A stretch of DNA of 56,509 nt from Gemmatimonadaceae bacterium (GTDB lineage Bacteria > Latescibacterota > UBA2968 > UBA8231). Every line of letters begins with the position of its first letter. Position 1 is the stretch's first letter. Location: the NCBI GenBank assembly GCA_026706075.1, contig JAPOZM010000082.1, positions 1 through 56,509 on the forward strand, written 5' to 3'. Under the pieces are notes generated by a model. That model was not told where the DNA came from. It saw only the letters and a program-made list of their open reading frames with translations, and searched no databases. This document shows, piece after piece, positions 8,123 through 17,118 of this stretch. Made by a program: the position numbers and the translations under genes.

Positions 8123-8761
8123 ATGGTCTTGCCCATGGCCATAGCCATCGTCGTGCAGTATGCGCAGCCCCTGGCCGCCACCGCGGACATCTCCAAGGTC
8201 GACAGCCTGGGAGTCACGGTCCGGGACTCCCTGTCCCAGGGCCTCGTGGTGTGGGCCGTCAACGCCTACTGCCCCTCCCGGAACTGCGAGGCCTCGGTGC
8301 AGCGGCTGGAGATTTTCCGGCCGGATATCCTGGAGACGGCCTTCGGCGACGAACAGGCCGGGGGGCTCGAGGAGAGACTGGAGGACCTGCACGTCCAGGT
8401 CCTGGAGGGACTTCGCGCAAGGATCGCCCGGGGAATCCTGCGGAAGTCGGATTGGCGCGGCCTGTACGAGGTCTCCCTCACCTTCCTCGATCTCAAGGTG
8501 CGGCGCCTCCACGAGCAGAACCTCGAGGAGCGGAGGGCCGTCAGGGTCGGGGTGCAGGTCATCCTGTCGACGCGCTTCGTGTTGCGAGAGGTGGAGACGG
8601 GAGACCGGCTTCACTCGGAGGTGATCGCCGCGAGGAGGGCGCGTTATTTTGGCGGTGAGCAGATCGAGTTCAGGGACTTGCTGGAAGAGACCGTCACCTC
8701 CGCCTACAAGACCCTCTCCGCGAAGTACGACAGCCTCTCCGCGTCCCCCGGCGATCGGTGA
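8123..8761 (+). CDS. Hypothetical exported protein
   Basis: 212 aa from ATG 8123. The first ~22 residues are hydrophobic and end in Ala-rich sequence (VQYAQPLAATA), resembling a signal peptide although the N-terminus lacks a basic charge. The body is mixed alpha/beta with a helical region (VQVLEGLRARIARGILRK). No family recognised. The stop overlaps the next gene's GTG, so the two are translationally coupled. The start lies just after repeat copy C, so the N-terminus may have been reshaped by insertion. Confidence 0.6.
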   Translation: MVLPMAIAIVVQYAQPLAATADISKVDSLGVTVRDSLSQGLVVWAVNAYCPSRNCEASVQRLEIFRPDILETAFGDEQAGGLEERLEDLHVQVLEGLRARIARGILRKSDWRGLYEVSLTFLDLKVRRLHEQNLEERRAVRVGVQVILSTRFVLREVETGDRLHSEVIAARRARYFGGEQIEFRDLLEETVTSAYKTLSAKYDSLSASPGDR

Positions 8762-10062
8762 GGTACTCCATGCGGCATCGAGATCCGGGCAGGCTCCGAC
8801 TTGGTCTCTCCCTTCTCCTGTCGGCGTTCCTGCACCTGCTGCTCATGGCCGTCTCGCACCTGCTCGCCCCCTCCCCCTCCCCCGGCCACCTCCCGTTCTA
8901 CCGCCCTCCTCAAGCCCCGTCCGCACATCGCCTCACGGGTCGCAGGCCGGACGCCGAGTCCCCGGCCATGGAGAGAGTGGCGGGCCGATTGCCGGATCTG
9001 TCCCGCACCGTGGATGCTGTCACCTCCGCCGTCTCCGACAGTGTCGCGCCGCGCCGGGCACCGGGGGACACCTTGGCGGGACCGATCGAGGTGGGTGGGC
9101 GGCGTCTCCCTTTCGTGAGCCAGGTACCGGCAGAGGATTCGGTCGAAGTCCAGGCCCAGGACCTCGGGCCCTCCTTTCCCATGGAGGAGCGGGATGCCTA
9201 TGCGCGGCTGTGGCTGCCGGACGCCGACACGACCGATGAGGACAGCGCCCCCGCCCGAAGGGCCCGCCAGATCGTCCTGGCGTGCCTTGAAGCCATGGGC
9301 GGGGTGGACCGACTCAAGGCCCTCCGCTCCATGTCCGCCGTCGTGTGGGTGCGGGCCACGAGCCGCTATCTGCCCCCGGTCGGCAGACAACCCCCCTATG
9401 TCCACAGGGTGCCCGCATATGTCCATCCCGTTGCCGTCTGGCGATTCGACCCCGGCAGCGGCCAACCCTGGGAGCGCGCGCCCTTCGTGCGGGAGGAGGT
9501 CTTCTCCAGCTATTCCTCGATGGTCCCGTACCACGAGCTCGGGGCCTTCTCGCGCTTCTTCGAGGCACGCTGGATGCTGCACACCCCTCCATGGACTCGC
9601 TCCTTTCGCGATCGCTCCGAGGGCGAGCGGTGGAACTTCGTCGAGCGGTTTCTCGGCGAGGGGATCCATCTGCGATACCTTGGCCGGGGCACCTTCGATG
9701 GCCGCCCCGTGCACTCCGTCCGTGTCGATGATCGCAAGTTCGGCCGCATCTTCGCGGCCCACTTCGATGCGGACGACGCCCTGCTCGCCGCCGTGGACGA
9801 AGAGCTGTCGGAGAGAGAAGCGGAGTGGTTCGAAAACCAGTGGGGCAATCAGAAAAAGCCGAGCCCGGCGTGGACGACCCGCTTCGAGGAGTACGAGGAG
9901 GTGCAGGGGGTCCTGTACCCCACGAAGTGGCGCCGGTCCGGGGGCGCCCCCGACATGCCTCATCCCTCGGGCGCCCCCCCCAAGCCGCCCTACTCCACCA
10001 TCCTCCTGAGCGTCGCCTTCAACGGCGAGGAGCCGAGCCGGCAGCCGCCCGAGGTGGACTGA
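8758..10062 (+). CDS. Membrane-anchored hypothetical protein, lipoprotein-sorting-like fold
   Basis: 434 aa from GTG 8758. A basic N-terminus and one membrane helix (LGLSLLLSAFLHLLLMAVSH) are followed by a ~90-residue Pro-rich linker. The periplasmic domain contains ACLEAMGGVDRLKALRSMSA and later YLGRGTFDGRPVHSVRV and GVLYPTKWR. This pattern is common in LolA/LppX-fold outer-membrane-associated proteins; that assignment is tentative. It converges on the metalloprotease gene with 16 bases between. Confidence 0.65.
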   Translation: MRYSMRHRDPGRLRLGLSLLLSAFLHLLLMAVSHLLAPSPSPGHLPFYRPPQAPSAHRLTGRRPDAESPAMERVAGRLPDLSRTVDAVTSAVSDSVAPRRAPGDTLAGPIEVGGRRLPFVSQVPAEDSVEVQAQDLGPSFPMEERDAYARLWLPDADTTDEDSAPARRARQIVLACLEAMGGVDRLKALRSMSAVVWVRATSRYLPPVGRQPPYVHRVPAYVHPVAVWRFDPGSGQPWERAPFVREEVFSSYSSMVPYHELGAFSRFFEARWMLHTPPWTRSFRDRSEGERWNFVERFLGEGIHLRYLGRGTFDGRPVHSVRVDDRKFGRIFAAHFDADDALLAAVDEELSEREAEWFENQWGNQKKPSPAWTTRFEEYEEVQGVLYPTKWRRSGGAPDMPHPSGAPPKPPYSTILLSVAFNGEEPSRQPPEVD

Positions 10063-10078
10063 GCGGGGAGCGTCCCGC

Positions 10079-11665
10079 CTAGTAGGGCGCAACCCCCACG
10101 GGGCCGAAGCCCTTCACACCACACAAGACGCGCGGACTCCCGACGGCTGCCAACTTGGACAGCCCCGGCAAGGTGTAGGCGTCCGACTGGCTGGGGTCCA
10201 CCCAGTATCCGACGTCGCCCATGGCGTGCAGGGTGGTGGCGCTGAAGAGGGTGTTGTCCCAGTCCTTGTAGGGGGTCATCACCTCGTCTCCGAAGATCGA
10301 CTCCCGCCAATGGGTGTAGTCGGCGGCGAGGGGCACCTTCAGGCCCTCGTACTTCCATCCGCCTTCGACGTCGAAGGCGCTGCGCGCCCCCTGCCCCTTG
10401 AAGTGGGGATCACCATCGCCGACTTCCACGAGACCGAGACCGACCCATATGGAGGAATGGAAGCCGAGGGCGTGGGCGATCTCGTGCACGGCGAGGTCCT
10501 TCAGGTGGTAGATGAAGGAGTCCTTGTGGAACCGGATGATCCCCAGTACGGGGAGGTAGTTCCTGCGGACCCAGAAGGGCCCGCCGGTGGCCAGGAACGG
10601 CGCGTCGTCCGGGTGGCGCCCGACATAGAGGCGCACGTCATCGACGACCCCTTCCTGGATGACGATGTCTCCCAACCAGCCGTAGTTGGGCTCGAACCAG
10701 TCGTGATCCCTGCTGTCGAAGGGGTAGGCCCCGAAGTTGATGTCGGGGACACCCTGGGAGATGACCGTCTCCCACACCTCGGCGGCCTCCTCGATCAGGG
10801 CCCGGTGGCCGGGACTGAAGTCCGCCACGAAGACAAGCTCGATGTCGAAGGAGTCATCGGCCTGCGCCGCATCGACCACGGTGATCGAGTAGGAGGTCAG
10901 ACTGTCCCCGTCCTCGGTCTCGATGAGAACGCTCGACTCTCCCGCCAGGCAGCCCGAGAGGTAGACCGTCTCTCCGTGGCCGAGGCTCCTCGTCCGGTCG
11001 TCGCGCTCGGCGGCGCAGAAGCTCCGGGACGGCGCCGAGGAGGCGGTGGAGACCTCGATGGCCAGATCGGATTGCTCGCCGGGGTTGACGATCACCCGGA
11101 CCGTCGCATCCGACGAATCGCCCGCGCGGGTCTGCACCTGCAGGGTGAACGAGTGCCAGAGGGTGCCCTCCGACGTGAACCGCGTCTGCCCCGGGTCCGG
11201 TGACAGGGAAGCCCGGATCAACGGCGTGACGGGCAGCCCGATGCCCCATGGATTCTCCCCCGTGCCGCCGAAGAGAAACTCGCCGTAGTACTTGAGGTCG
11301 TCCCAGTCGTTGTCACCGTCGCGATCGATGTCCAGCAGGTCGAAGTCGTAGTACGAGGCCAGGTAGGTGAACCCCGTCAGGTAGTGCCAGAGGGCCCACA
11401 TGTCCCAGAAGCTGAGGACGCCGTTGCCGTCGGCGTCGCCCAGGTGGCGCACCCTCTCTTCTTCGTCCTGGTGGACGCCGGCGGCCCTGGCGGCGGGCTC
11501 GCGGGCGGGGAGCTCCGATGGGAGGACCACGCCGCGCTCGGAGAACCAGGCGGCCAGACGGCGGTACTCTTGTGAGTCCGGGGGCGGGGCCGTGGGCGAC
11601 GGGTGCGGTTCGGCGCAGGCGGTCAGGCCGGCGATGACCGCGAGTACGAGGGGCCAGGGGCGCAT
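10079..11665 (-). CDS. Leishmanolysin-like zinc metalloprotease lipoprotein with dockerin-like repeats
   Basis: 528 aa from ATG 11665. A lipobox (VIAGLTAC) gives a lipid-anchored N-terminus. Residues ~60-125 hold two Asp-rich calcium-binding loops (DADGNGVLSFWD and DIDRDGDNDWDD) of dockerin/EF-hand type. The catalytic part carries HEIAHALGFH, a third His in DYTHWRES and a Met-turn EVMTP, the spacing of M8 (leishmanolysin-type) metzincins. It probably degrades extracellular protein. It lies 76 bases downstream of the AAA ATPase gene on the same strand. Confidence 0.8.
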   Translation of the reverse strand: MRPWPLVLAVIAGLTACAEPHPSPTAPPPDSQEYRRLAAWFSERGVVLPSELPAREPAARAAGVHQDEEERVRHLGDADGNGVLSFWDMWALWHYLTGFTYLASYYDFDLLDIDRDGDNDWDDLKYYGEFLFGGTGENPWGIGLPVTPLIRASLSPDPGQTRFTSEGTLWHSFTLQVQTRAGDSSDATVRVIVNPGEQSDLAIEVSTASSAPSRSFCAAERDDRTRSLGHGETVYLSGCLAGESSVLIETEDGDSLTSYSITVVDAAQADDSFDIELVFVADFSPGHRALIEEAAEVWETVISQGVPDINFGAYPFDSRDHDWFEPNYGWLGDIVIQEGVVDDVRLYVGRHPDDAPFLATGGPFWVRRNYLPVLGIIRFHKDSFIYHLKDLAVHEIAHALGFHSSIWVGLGLVEVGDGDPHFKGQGARSAFDVEGGWKYEGLKVPLAADYTHWRESIFGDEVMTPYKDWDNTLFSATTLHAMGDVGYWVDPSQSDAYTLPGLSKLAAVGSPRVLCGVKGFGPVGVAPY

Positions 11666-11741
11666 GAGGGCCTCCGCGAAAGTGCTTGTTGGGACGACCA
11701 GGGAGCTCCTGGAACGAAGGTAACTCCCGCCTCCAGCGCGG

Positions 11742-13841
11742 TCACACTTCCCGAGTCCCGGCCATGCCCGCAAATCCGATCCGGCCGCGGTGCCCGGGCT
11801 TGGCCTCGCACTCGGCGCCCAGCAACCCGGCGAGGGCCGCCGGATCCTGCAGGTGGCCGAGGATCTCGGCCTTGCTGCGAACCACCGCGAAGTCGCCCGG
11901 GGTCAAGGTGGTGAGCTCCTCGATCTCCTTTGGAGCCTCGATCCCGAAGAAGGCGCGGAACGCGGCTCCCGACTGGACCGGCGTGAGGTAGTCGAGGGCG
12001 ATCTTGAAGGTGAAGCGCCGCAGGGTGGCGGAGTCGAGGTGCTCGCCGAAGTTGGTCGTGCACGCGAAGGGCAGGGGGTGACTCTCCATCCAGGTCAGCA
12101 TCTCGTTGACCTGGCTCACCTCCCACGAGCGCACGGCGCCGCGGCGGTCGGCCAGCAGCGAGTCGGCCTCGTCGAAGACCAGGATCGACTCCTCGGCGCG
12201 GGCCTCGGCGAAGGCGGCGGCGATCTGCTGCTCGGTCTGTCCCACCCACATGGACATCAGGTCGGAGGCCCGCTTCTGGATCACCTGCAGGCCCAGGCGT
12301 TCGGCGAGGTAGCGGACGAAGGCGCTCTTGCCGGTGCCGGGCGGCCCCTGCAGGCACAGGGAGAAGCGCCTCTTCCCGGTCCCTTCGAGGCGCTCGGCGA
12401 GCCGCACCGGGTCTACGTCGGCCCGGATCAGCCCCGGGTCGAACCTGTCGGGCGCCCCCGGGTCCGCCGGCGGCTTCTCCCCCGAGATCACCCGGGACAG
12501 GCTGCGCACACCGCGGCGCACGGCGGTCAGGTCGCCCCCGCAGAGACTCGCCGCGGCCACGGCGCCGGCAGCCAGTCCCGGCGCCACGTCGAACTCGCGG
12601 GCCAGGGAGCCCGCGTCCTCCTCGCTGGCTTCGATGCCGTGGCGCTCCAGCTCCCGCCCCCAGATCCGCGCCCGGGTGCGGCACGGCGGCGGCCGCAGCT
12701 CCAGGGCGAAGGTCATGCGGCGCAGGACGGTGGAACAGGTCTCGCGCGCGGAGTTGGAGGTCCACAGGGTGGGCACGGGCGTGCGTTCCAGGAGGCGGTT
12801 CATGTAGACCTTGGAGCCGCGCGCCCGGAGCCTGGAAGAGCCGAAAGGCGCGAAGGGCATCCAGCGGTCCCCCGGGTCCGAGAGCAGGTCCTCCATCTCG
12901 TCGAAGAGCAGCATCGACCCGCTCCCCCCGGCCAGCAGGCGCTGGGCGAAGCGCAGCTCCTGGAGCCGCTCCTGCCGGGCGGGTTCGTCCCCCTCGTCGT
13001 CGGCCTCCCCGACGCCGTAGAGGTCGGCCCCGAGGCGGGCGGCCAGGGTCTTGCAGAACTCGGTCTTGCCCGTGCCCGGCGGTCCGTAGACCAGGACGTT
13101 CACCCCGCGGGCGCCGGAGCGCAGGGCCCCCGCGACCACCTCCTCGATGTGGTCCCGGTCCTCGGCCACGTGATCGAAGTCCGACCACTCCAGCTCTCCC
13201 GGGGCCGCCGCGTCGAGCAGCAGCCCGCGCACATCGAGGCCGTTCTCGTCGGGCAGGTGGAGCAGCCGGTGCAGCCTCCGGACCGGCTCCAGCTCGCCAT
13301 CGTAGTCGACGGAGACGAGCCCCGCCTTCATCAGCGGCGCGTCCGCCGCCAGACGGGACTGGAAGGCGCCCGAGGACAGGCCCAGGAGGCCGGCCAGGTA
13401 GGGGTTCGAGACGTTGAGCGCCGGCCTGTGGCGGCGGAAACCCTCGCCATCGCCGACGGCATCGATCAGGGACTCCAGGGCCGGCTGGGCGCGGTAGCGT
13501 AACAGCAGCTCGAGGAGGGCCACGTCCTGCGGCGTCAGGTCCATCTCCCGTCCGAGAAACCGCAGCCGCTGCCCCGTTCGGTCGGGCGGGGCACCCTCGC
13601 AGGCCGAGTGCTTCGCCTCGAGGGCCTCCCTCAGGCGCCGCCATTCCGGGGCGGACAGCTTCGTCTCGCACGACAGCAGGTCGTCCTCCTGCTCCTCCCC
13701 GTCCTCCTCGAGCTCGAGAAGCTCCCCGTTCTCGCCGACCCACTCGGCGAGACTCTTCGCGCCCGGACTGGCGTGGCGCAGGCGCGAGGCGGCGTTGGAG
13801 AGGTAGAAGAACAGAAGCTGACGTTCGCAGGCGTTGAGCAT
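11742..13841 (-). CDS. Double AAA+ ATPase
   Basis: 699 aa from the second ATG (13841), six bases after AGGAGG; the ATG at 13847 abuts the SD and is less likely. The N-terminal ~230 residues are helical, with an acidic stretch (LELEEDGEEQEDDL). Two AAA+ modules follow: Walker A GPPGTGKTEF (253-262) with LLFDEMED, and GPPGTGKSAF (499-508) with ILVFDEADSL. The second has an SRH-like RRFTFKIALDY. Such tandem ATPases remodel or unfold proteins. No partner is obvious; a lipoprotein protease gene follows. Confidence 0.88.
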   Translation of the reverse strand: MLNACERQLLFFYLSNAASRLRHASPGAKSLAEWVGENGELLELEEDGEEQEDDLLSCETKLSAPEWRRLREALEAKHSACEGAPPDRTGQRLRFLGREMDLTPQDVALLELLLRYRAQPALESLIDAVGDGEGFRRHRPALNVSNPYLAGLLGLSSGAFQSRLAADAPLMKAGLVSVDYDGELEPVRRLHRLLHLPDENGLDVRGLLLDAAAPGELEWSDFDHVAEDRDHIEEVVAGALRSGARGVNVLVYGPPGTGKTEFCKTLAARLGADLYGVGEADDEGDEPARQERLQELRFAQRLLAGGSGSMLLFDEMEDLLSDPGDRWMPFAPFGSSRLRARGSKVYMNRLLERTPVPTLWTSNSARETCSTVLRRMTFALELRPPPCRTRARIWGRELERHGIEASEEDAGSLAREFDVAPGLAAGAVAAASLCGGDLTAVRRGVRSLSRVISGEKPPADPGAPDRFDPGLIRADVDPVRLAERLEGTGKRRFSLCLQGPPGTGKSAFVRYLAERLGLQVIQKRASDLMSMWVGQTEQQIAAAFAEARAEESILVFDEADSLLADRRGAVRSWEVSQVNEMLTWMESHPLPFACTTNFGEHLDSATLRRFTFKIALDYLTPVQSGAAFRAFFGIEAPKEIEELTTLTPGDFAVVRSKAEILGHLQDPAALAGLLGAECEAKPGHRGRIGFAGMAGTREV

Positions 13842-13942
13842 GGGCATCCTCCTGGTGATGGGTTCGGGACATCTCCGTCTGGAGATGAACGTAACCAAGA
13901 GGTGCGACAGATCGCGTCGCAGGGAGGGGAGGTGCCGGTCAT

Positions 13943-13987
13943 GATCCCGGCCCGGCCGGCGGCTACCAGGACGATCGGGCCGGGATC
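13943..13987. repeat. Perfect 12-bp inverted repeat at a gene end
   Basis: GATCCCGGCCCG (13943-13954) pairs exactly with 13976-13987 around a 21-base loop that contains the stop codon of the beta-RFAP synthase-like gene. It could fold at the 3' end of that mRNA. No T-tract follows, so it is not a classical intrinsic terminator. Confidence 0.5.
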
Positions 13988-14997
13988 CTCCTATCGATCT
14001 TCATGCCGGTGTTGTCGGCGCGCGTGCATACGAGATGGCCGGGAACGGCACCATGCTCCCGCAGGGCACGGGTCAGCGCAGCCTCTACTTCACCGTCCGG
14101 GGATTCCGCGGCATCGAAGAACCCGAAGACCGCAGCCCCCGTCGATGAGAGACCGCATCCGACGATTGCCTGGGTGTCGTTGAAGGCGGACCGCACCGCG
14201 TGGAGGGGCGCCACGTCGGGACGGCTCCAGTGACATCTCTTCCAGCCGGTCTGCTGCAGGGCGTCCACCGACGAGCCGAATGCTTCGAGGTCCATCTCCA
14301 GGACGGCGGGGAGAATGCCCATCAGGATCGTGTGCGATACCGCCCGGACCTCCTCGATCGGCAGGGGGGTGCTGGCCACCATGAAGTCGAGCTCTTCCTG
14401 GCCCGACAGACCCCCGAGATGCTCGGGTACGAATACGACGATTCCCCACTCGGCCGGAAATTCGTACCGCGCCAGCAGGGGCGGCTGCCGCACCCCGGCG
14501 GCATGGCGGGACGGGGCAAAGGAGGTCTTTTGCGAGTCGAAGGAGTGGCCTCCGTCGAGGAGCAGTCCTCCCTGGAAGAAGGCATTGATCCCCACGCCTG
14601 ATGTGCCCCCGCGAGTCGACACGGCTGACAACTCGGATGGCGACAGCCCCAGGTCGAATCGATGATTCAGCGCCGCCAGCATGGCCAACCTCAACTGGGT
14701 CCCCGATCCCAGTCCCTGGTGGCGCGGAATCATCTCTCGTATTGCGATCTCGATCTCCGGCGCGACGCCGAGCAACCGGCTGCAGGCCTGGAGCTTGCTC
14801 GTTGTAACACGCCGATCGATGGCGTCACCGCCACGTACGACGGTCCGCTCGTTCGGTCCGAAGTCGAAGGCGAGACCCGGCCGCTGCAGCGACAGGCCGA
14901 GGCTGCCGTCGATGCGGCCGATCTCCCCGTTCATGTCGATCAGCGTTAAGTGGAGACGTGAGGGCGTACTGATCCTGTGCGCCGGGGGCGGGGGCAT
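13963..14997 (-). CDS. Beta-ribofuranosylaminobenzene 5'-phosphate synthase family protein (GHMP-like)
   Basis: 344 aa. The order of motifs matches beta-RFAP synthase: TPSRLHLTLIDMNGEIGRID at the N-terminus, the GHMP phosphate loop HQGLGSGTQLRLA near residue 95, and RGGTSGVGINAFFQGGLLLD near 130-150. The enzyme condenses a benzoate with PRPP in the first committed step of (tetrahydro)methanopterin biosynthesis; bacteria using H4MPT-linked C1 transfer also have it. No other methanopterin gene is in the window, so the pathway is not demonstrated. Confidence 0.82.
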   Translation of the reverse strand: MPPPPAHRISTPSRLHLTLIDMNGEIGRIDGSLGLSLQRPGLAFDFGPNERTVVRGGDAIDRRVTTSKLQACSRLLGVAPEIEIAIREMIPRHQGLGSGTQLRLAMLAALNHRFDLGLSPSELSAVSTRGGTSGVGINAFFQGGLLLDGGHSFDSQKTSFAPSRHAAGVRQPPLLARYEFPAEWGIVVFVPEHLGGLSGQEELDFMVASTPLPIEEVRAVSHTILMGILPAVLEMDLEAFGSSVDALQQTGWKRCHWSRPDVAPLHAVRSAFNDTQAIVGCGLSSTGAAVFGFFDAAESPDGEVEAALTRALREHGAVPGHLVCTRADNTGMKIDRRIPARSSW

Positions 14998-15021
14998 CTC
15001 CGGAAAGCCGGGGACCGGGAG

Positions 15022-15309
15022 TTACACGCCCTCGGCGATGATCACGCTGGCGTTGGCGGACTTCCTGCGGATTTCCCTCAGCTCGGCGTACTCCGGCGAG
15101 TTCAGCCACGCTCGCGCCCGGTCGACGTCGTCGAACTCCAGGATCACCAGGCGTCCGGGCGTCCAGTCTCCGTCGGCGACCTCGGTGGCGCCGCCGCGCA
15201 CCAGGTAGCGGCCGCCGTGGGCCTCGACGGTCGCCGCGATCCGCTCGCGGAACTCGGCGAAGACGGCCTCGTCCGTTATCTCGTCATTGACTACCACGTA
15301 TCCTGCCAT
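15022..15309 (-). CDS. DUF1330 domain-containing protein
   Basis: 95 aa. The start at 15309 follows a strong SD (GGAGGAGG, six bases before the ATG). It is a dimeric ferredoxin-like (ABM) fold protein typical of DUF1330: AGYVVVNDEITDEAVFAEFR, then HGGRYLVRGGATEV and RLVILEFDDVDRARAWLNSP. Function is unknown for most members; some are thought to be small-molecule isomerases or oxygenases. Confidence 0.88.
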   Translation of the reverse strand: MAGYVVVNDEITDEAVFAEFRERIAATVEAHGGRYLVRGGATEVADGDWTPGRLVILEFDDVDRARAWLNSPEYAELREIRRKSANASVIIAEGV

Positions 15310-15351
15310 GTCGACTCCTCCTCCTGGAAGGTCCAACCGGGTTGAAAGCGA

Positions 15352-17085
15352 TCAGCGCGTACCATCGACCTGCACGGTGACGATGTCCAGGGCGTGATAC
15401 TTCCGGTGGCGCACCGAGGAAGCATAGTGCCGCAGCAGGCGGAAGGAGATCTCGCTCTCCTCCGGGACCTCGGCCTGGTCGCTCAGGTAGGCCATGCGGT
15501 CCTCGATGTTCTCCTCCTCGAAGACGGCGAGGAACTCCATCTCCACCGTGCCGCGGCCGGGGCTCGCCACCAGGATCAGCCGCGGCGCCCTGTCCGCCCC
15601 ATGGCTGCCCTGCAGCTGCAGCAGGCAGGTCAGCGCCTCCTCGCCGGCGGCGCGCAGCCGCTCCGCGGAAGCGTCGTTCCAGCCAAGCCGCGAAGCGAGT
15701 CCGCGGAGGAAGGCGTCCACCTCGGGCAGGGCCGAAGGGTCCAGCCCGGCCTCCAGGCGCCGGCGCCGCGGGCTGGTGAGCTCCATGAACGAGGTCAGCA
15801 GGATCGCGGTCACGACGCCGGCGGTGACGCCGTTGCCGAGGGACGCGCCCCACGTCCCGCCCAGCAGGTCGGCGAAGATGTTCCTGCTCTCCAGGCTCAC
15901 GCCGATCGCCATGGCCACGGCCACCACCATCGCCTTCTGCGGATCGAGGCCGTCCTGGAAGATCGTCCTCATGCCTTCCACGAAGAGCAGGCCCATGATC
16001 ATCAGCAGGAAGGCGCCCATGGCCGGCGTGGGGATCGTCAGCAGAAGGCTCACCGCCTTGGGCAGGAAGGCCAGCCCGAGCAGCAGGCCCCCCATGACAT
16101 ACCCGACGCTGCGCGCCGCGACCCCCGTGAGGTTGATGAGGGAGACGCAGGAAGGGGTGTAGACGATGGTGGGCGGCGTCCCGGCCAGGCCGGAGAGCAG
16201 CATGCCCAGACCGTTGGTGTTGAGCGCGCCCTGGACCAGGCGAAAGTCGATCGCCCGCGGCCGGGTCCGGGAGACCTGCTGAATGAGCACGGCATCGCCG
16301 CTGGTCTTGACCGCGGCCACGAGACTGACGATCGCGAAGACCGGCAGCAGCGCCCAGAACCCGGCACCCGGGGCCAGGTCGAGACCCGGCCATTGGGCGA
16401 CGTCCGGCAGGTTGAGCCAGGGCGCCTCGATCACCCGCCGGACGTCGTAGAGACCGAGGAGGGCGGCGGCGGCGCAGCCCGAGGCGATCCCGATGAGCGG
16501 CGCCCAGAACCGCCAGACGCCCGTGGCCCGCATGGCCAGCATCGTGGTGGCGGCCAACGTCGCCAGGGCCACAACCGGCCCCGCGGCCGGCGGCGCCCCC
16601 TCGGGCACCTCCTCGAGCCGCTCGAAGGCGATGGACATGACCGTCACCGCGATCAGCATGAGCGCCGTGCCGGAGACGACCGGGGTGATGATGCGCCGCA
16701 GCAACGGCAGCCACGCGGCCATGGCGAAGGGGATCAGCGACGACGCGACGATCAGGCTCGCCAGCATCGACAGTCCGCCCTCCTCCAGCGCCAGGACGGA
16801 GACCGCGATGAAGTGGGGCCCGGCGCCCGTCATCAGCAGGTGTCCCGCCCCCAGCCGTCCGAGACGGCTCGCCTGCAGGGCGGTGACGGCTCCGGCGATG
16901 ACGAGGGCCGCAAAGACGGCCCACACGACGTAGCTGTCGCCCTGACCGCCGGCGCGGAAGGTGATGGTCACGAACAACACGGTGTTCGCCAGGGTGATCA
17001 CCACGCCCTGGAGGGCGACCCCGAGCGACACGCGGGCCGGGCACGGCTGGTCCGGCTCGTAGCGGATGTGCTCGTTGAGGTTCAC
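15352..17085 (-). CDS. NCS2 (xanthine/uracil) permease with C-terminal HATPase-like domain
   Basis: 577 aa from GTG 17085. Residues 1-~440 form a polytopic membrane protein of the NCS2 purine/pyrimidine/ascorbate transporter family (GAGPHFIAVSVLALEEGGLS, GLAGTPPTIVYTPSCVSLIN, NIFADLLGGTWGASLGNGVT). The last ~130 residues are soluble: RLRAAGEEALTCLLQLQ, then SFRLLRHYASSVRHRKYHAL, a layout resembling the RsbW/anti-sigma histidine-kinase-like ATPase fold. Family members usually lack this tail. The substrate is unknown. Confidence 0.88.
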   Translation of the reverse strand: MNLNEHIRYEPDQPCPARVSLGVALQGVVITLANTVLFVTITFRAGGQGDSYVVWAVFAALVIAGAVTALQASRLGRLGAGHLLMTGAGPHFIAVSVLALEEGGLSMLASLIVASSLIPFAMAAWLPLLRRIITPVVSGTALMLIAVTVMSIAFERLEEVPEGAPPAAGPVVALATLAATTMLAMRATGVWRFWAPLIGIASGCAAAALLGLYDVRRVIEAPWLNLPDVAQWPGLDLAPGAGFWALLPVFAIVSLVAAVKTSGDAVLIQQVSRTRPRAIDFRLVQGALNTNGLGMLLSGLAGTPPTIVYTPSCVSLINLTGVAARSVGYVMGGLLLGLAFLPKAVSLLLTIPTPAMGAFLLMIMGLLFVEGMRTIFQDGLDPQKAMVVAVAMAIGVSLESRNIFADLLGGTWGASLGNGVTAGVVTAILLTSFMELTSPRRRRLEAGLDPSALPEVDAFLRGLASRLGWNDASAERLRAAGEEALTCLLQLQGSHGADRAPRLILVASPGRGTVEMEFLAVFEEENIEDRMAYLSDQAEVPEESEISFRLLRHYASSVRHRKYHALDIVTVQVDGTR

Positions 17086-17118
17086 GACGATCGCGCACGA
17101 CCGGCGCGTCGGGTCAGT

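Noticed and set aside
13943..13987. Perfect inverted repeat considered as an intrinsic terminator
   Set aside because: No T-tract follows on either strand, and the loop contains a stop codon. Kept only as a repeat.
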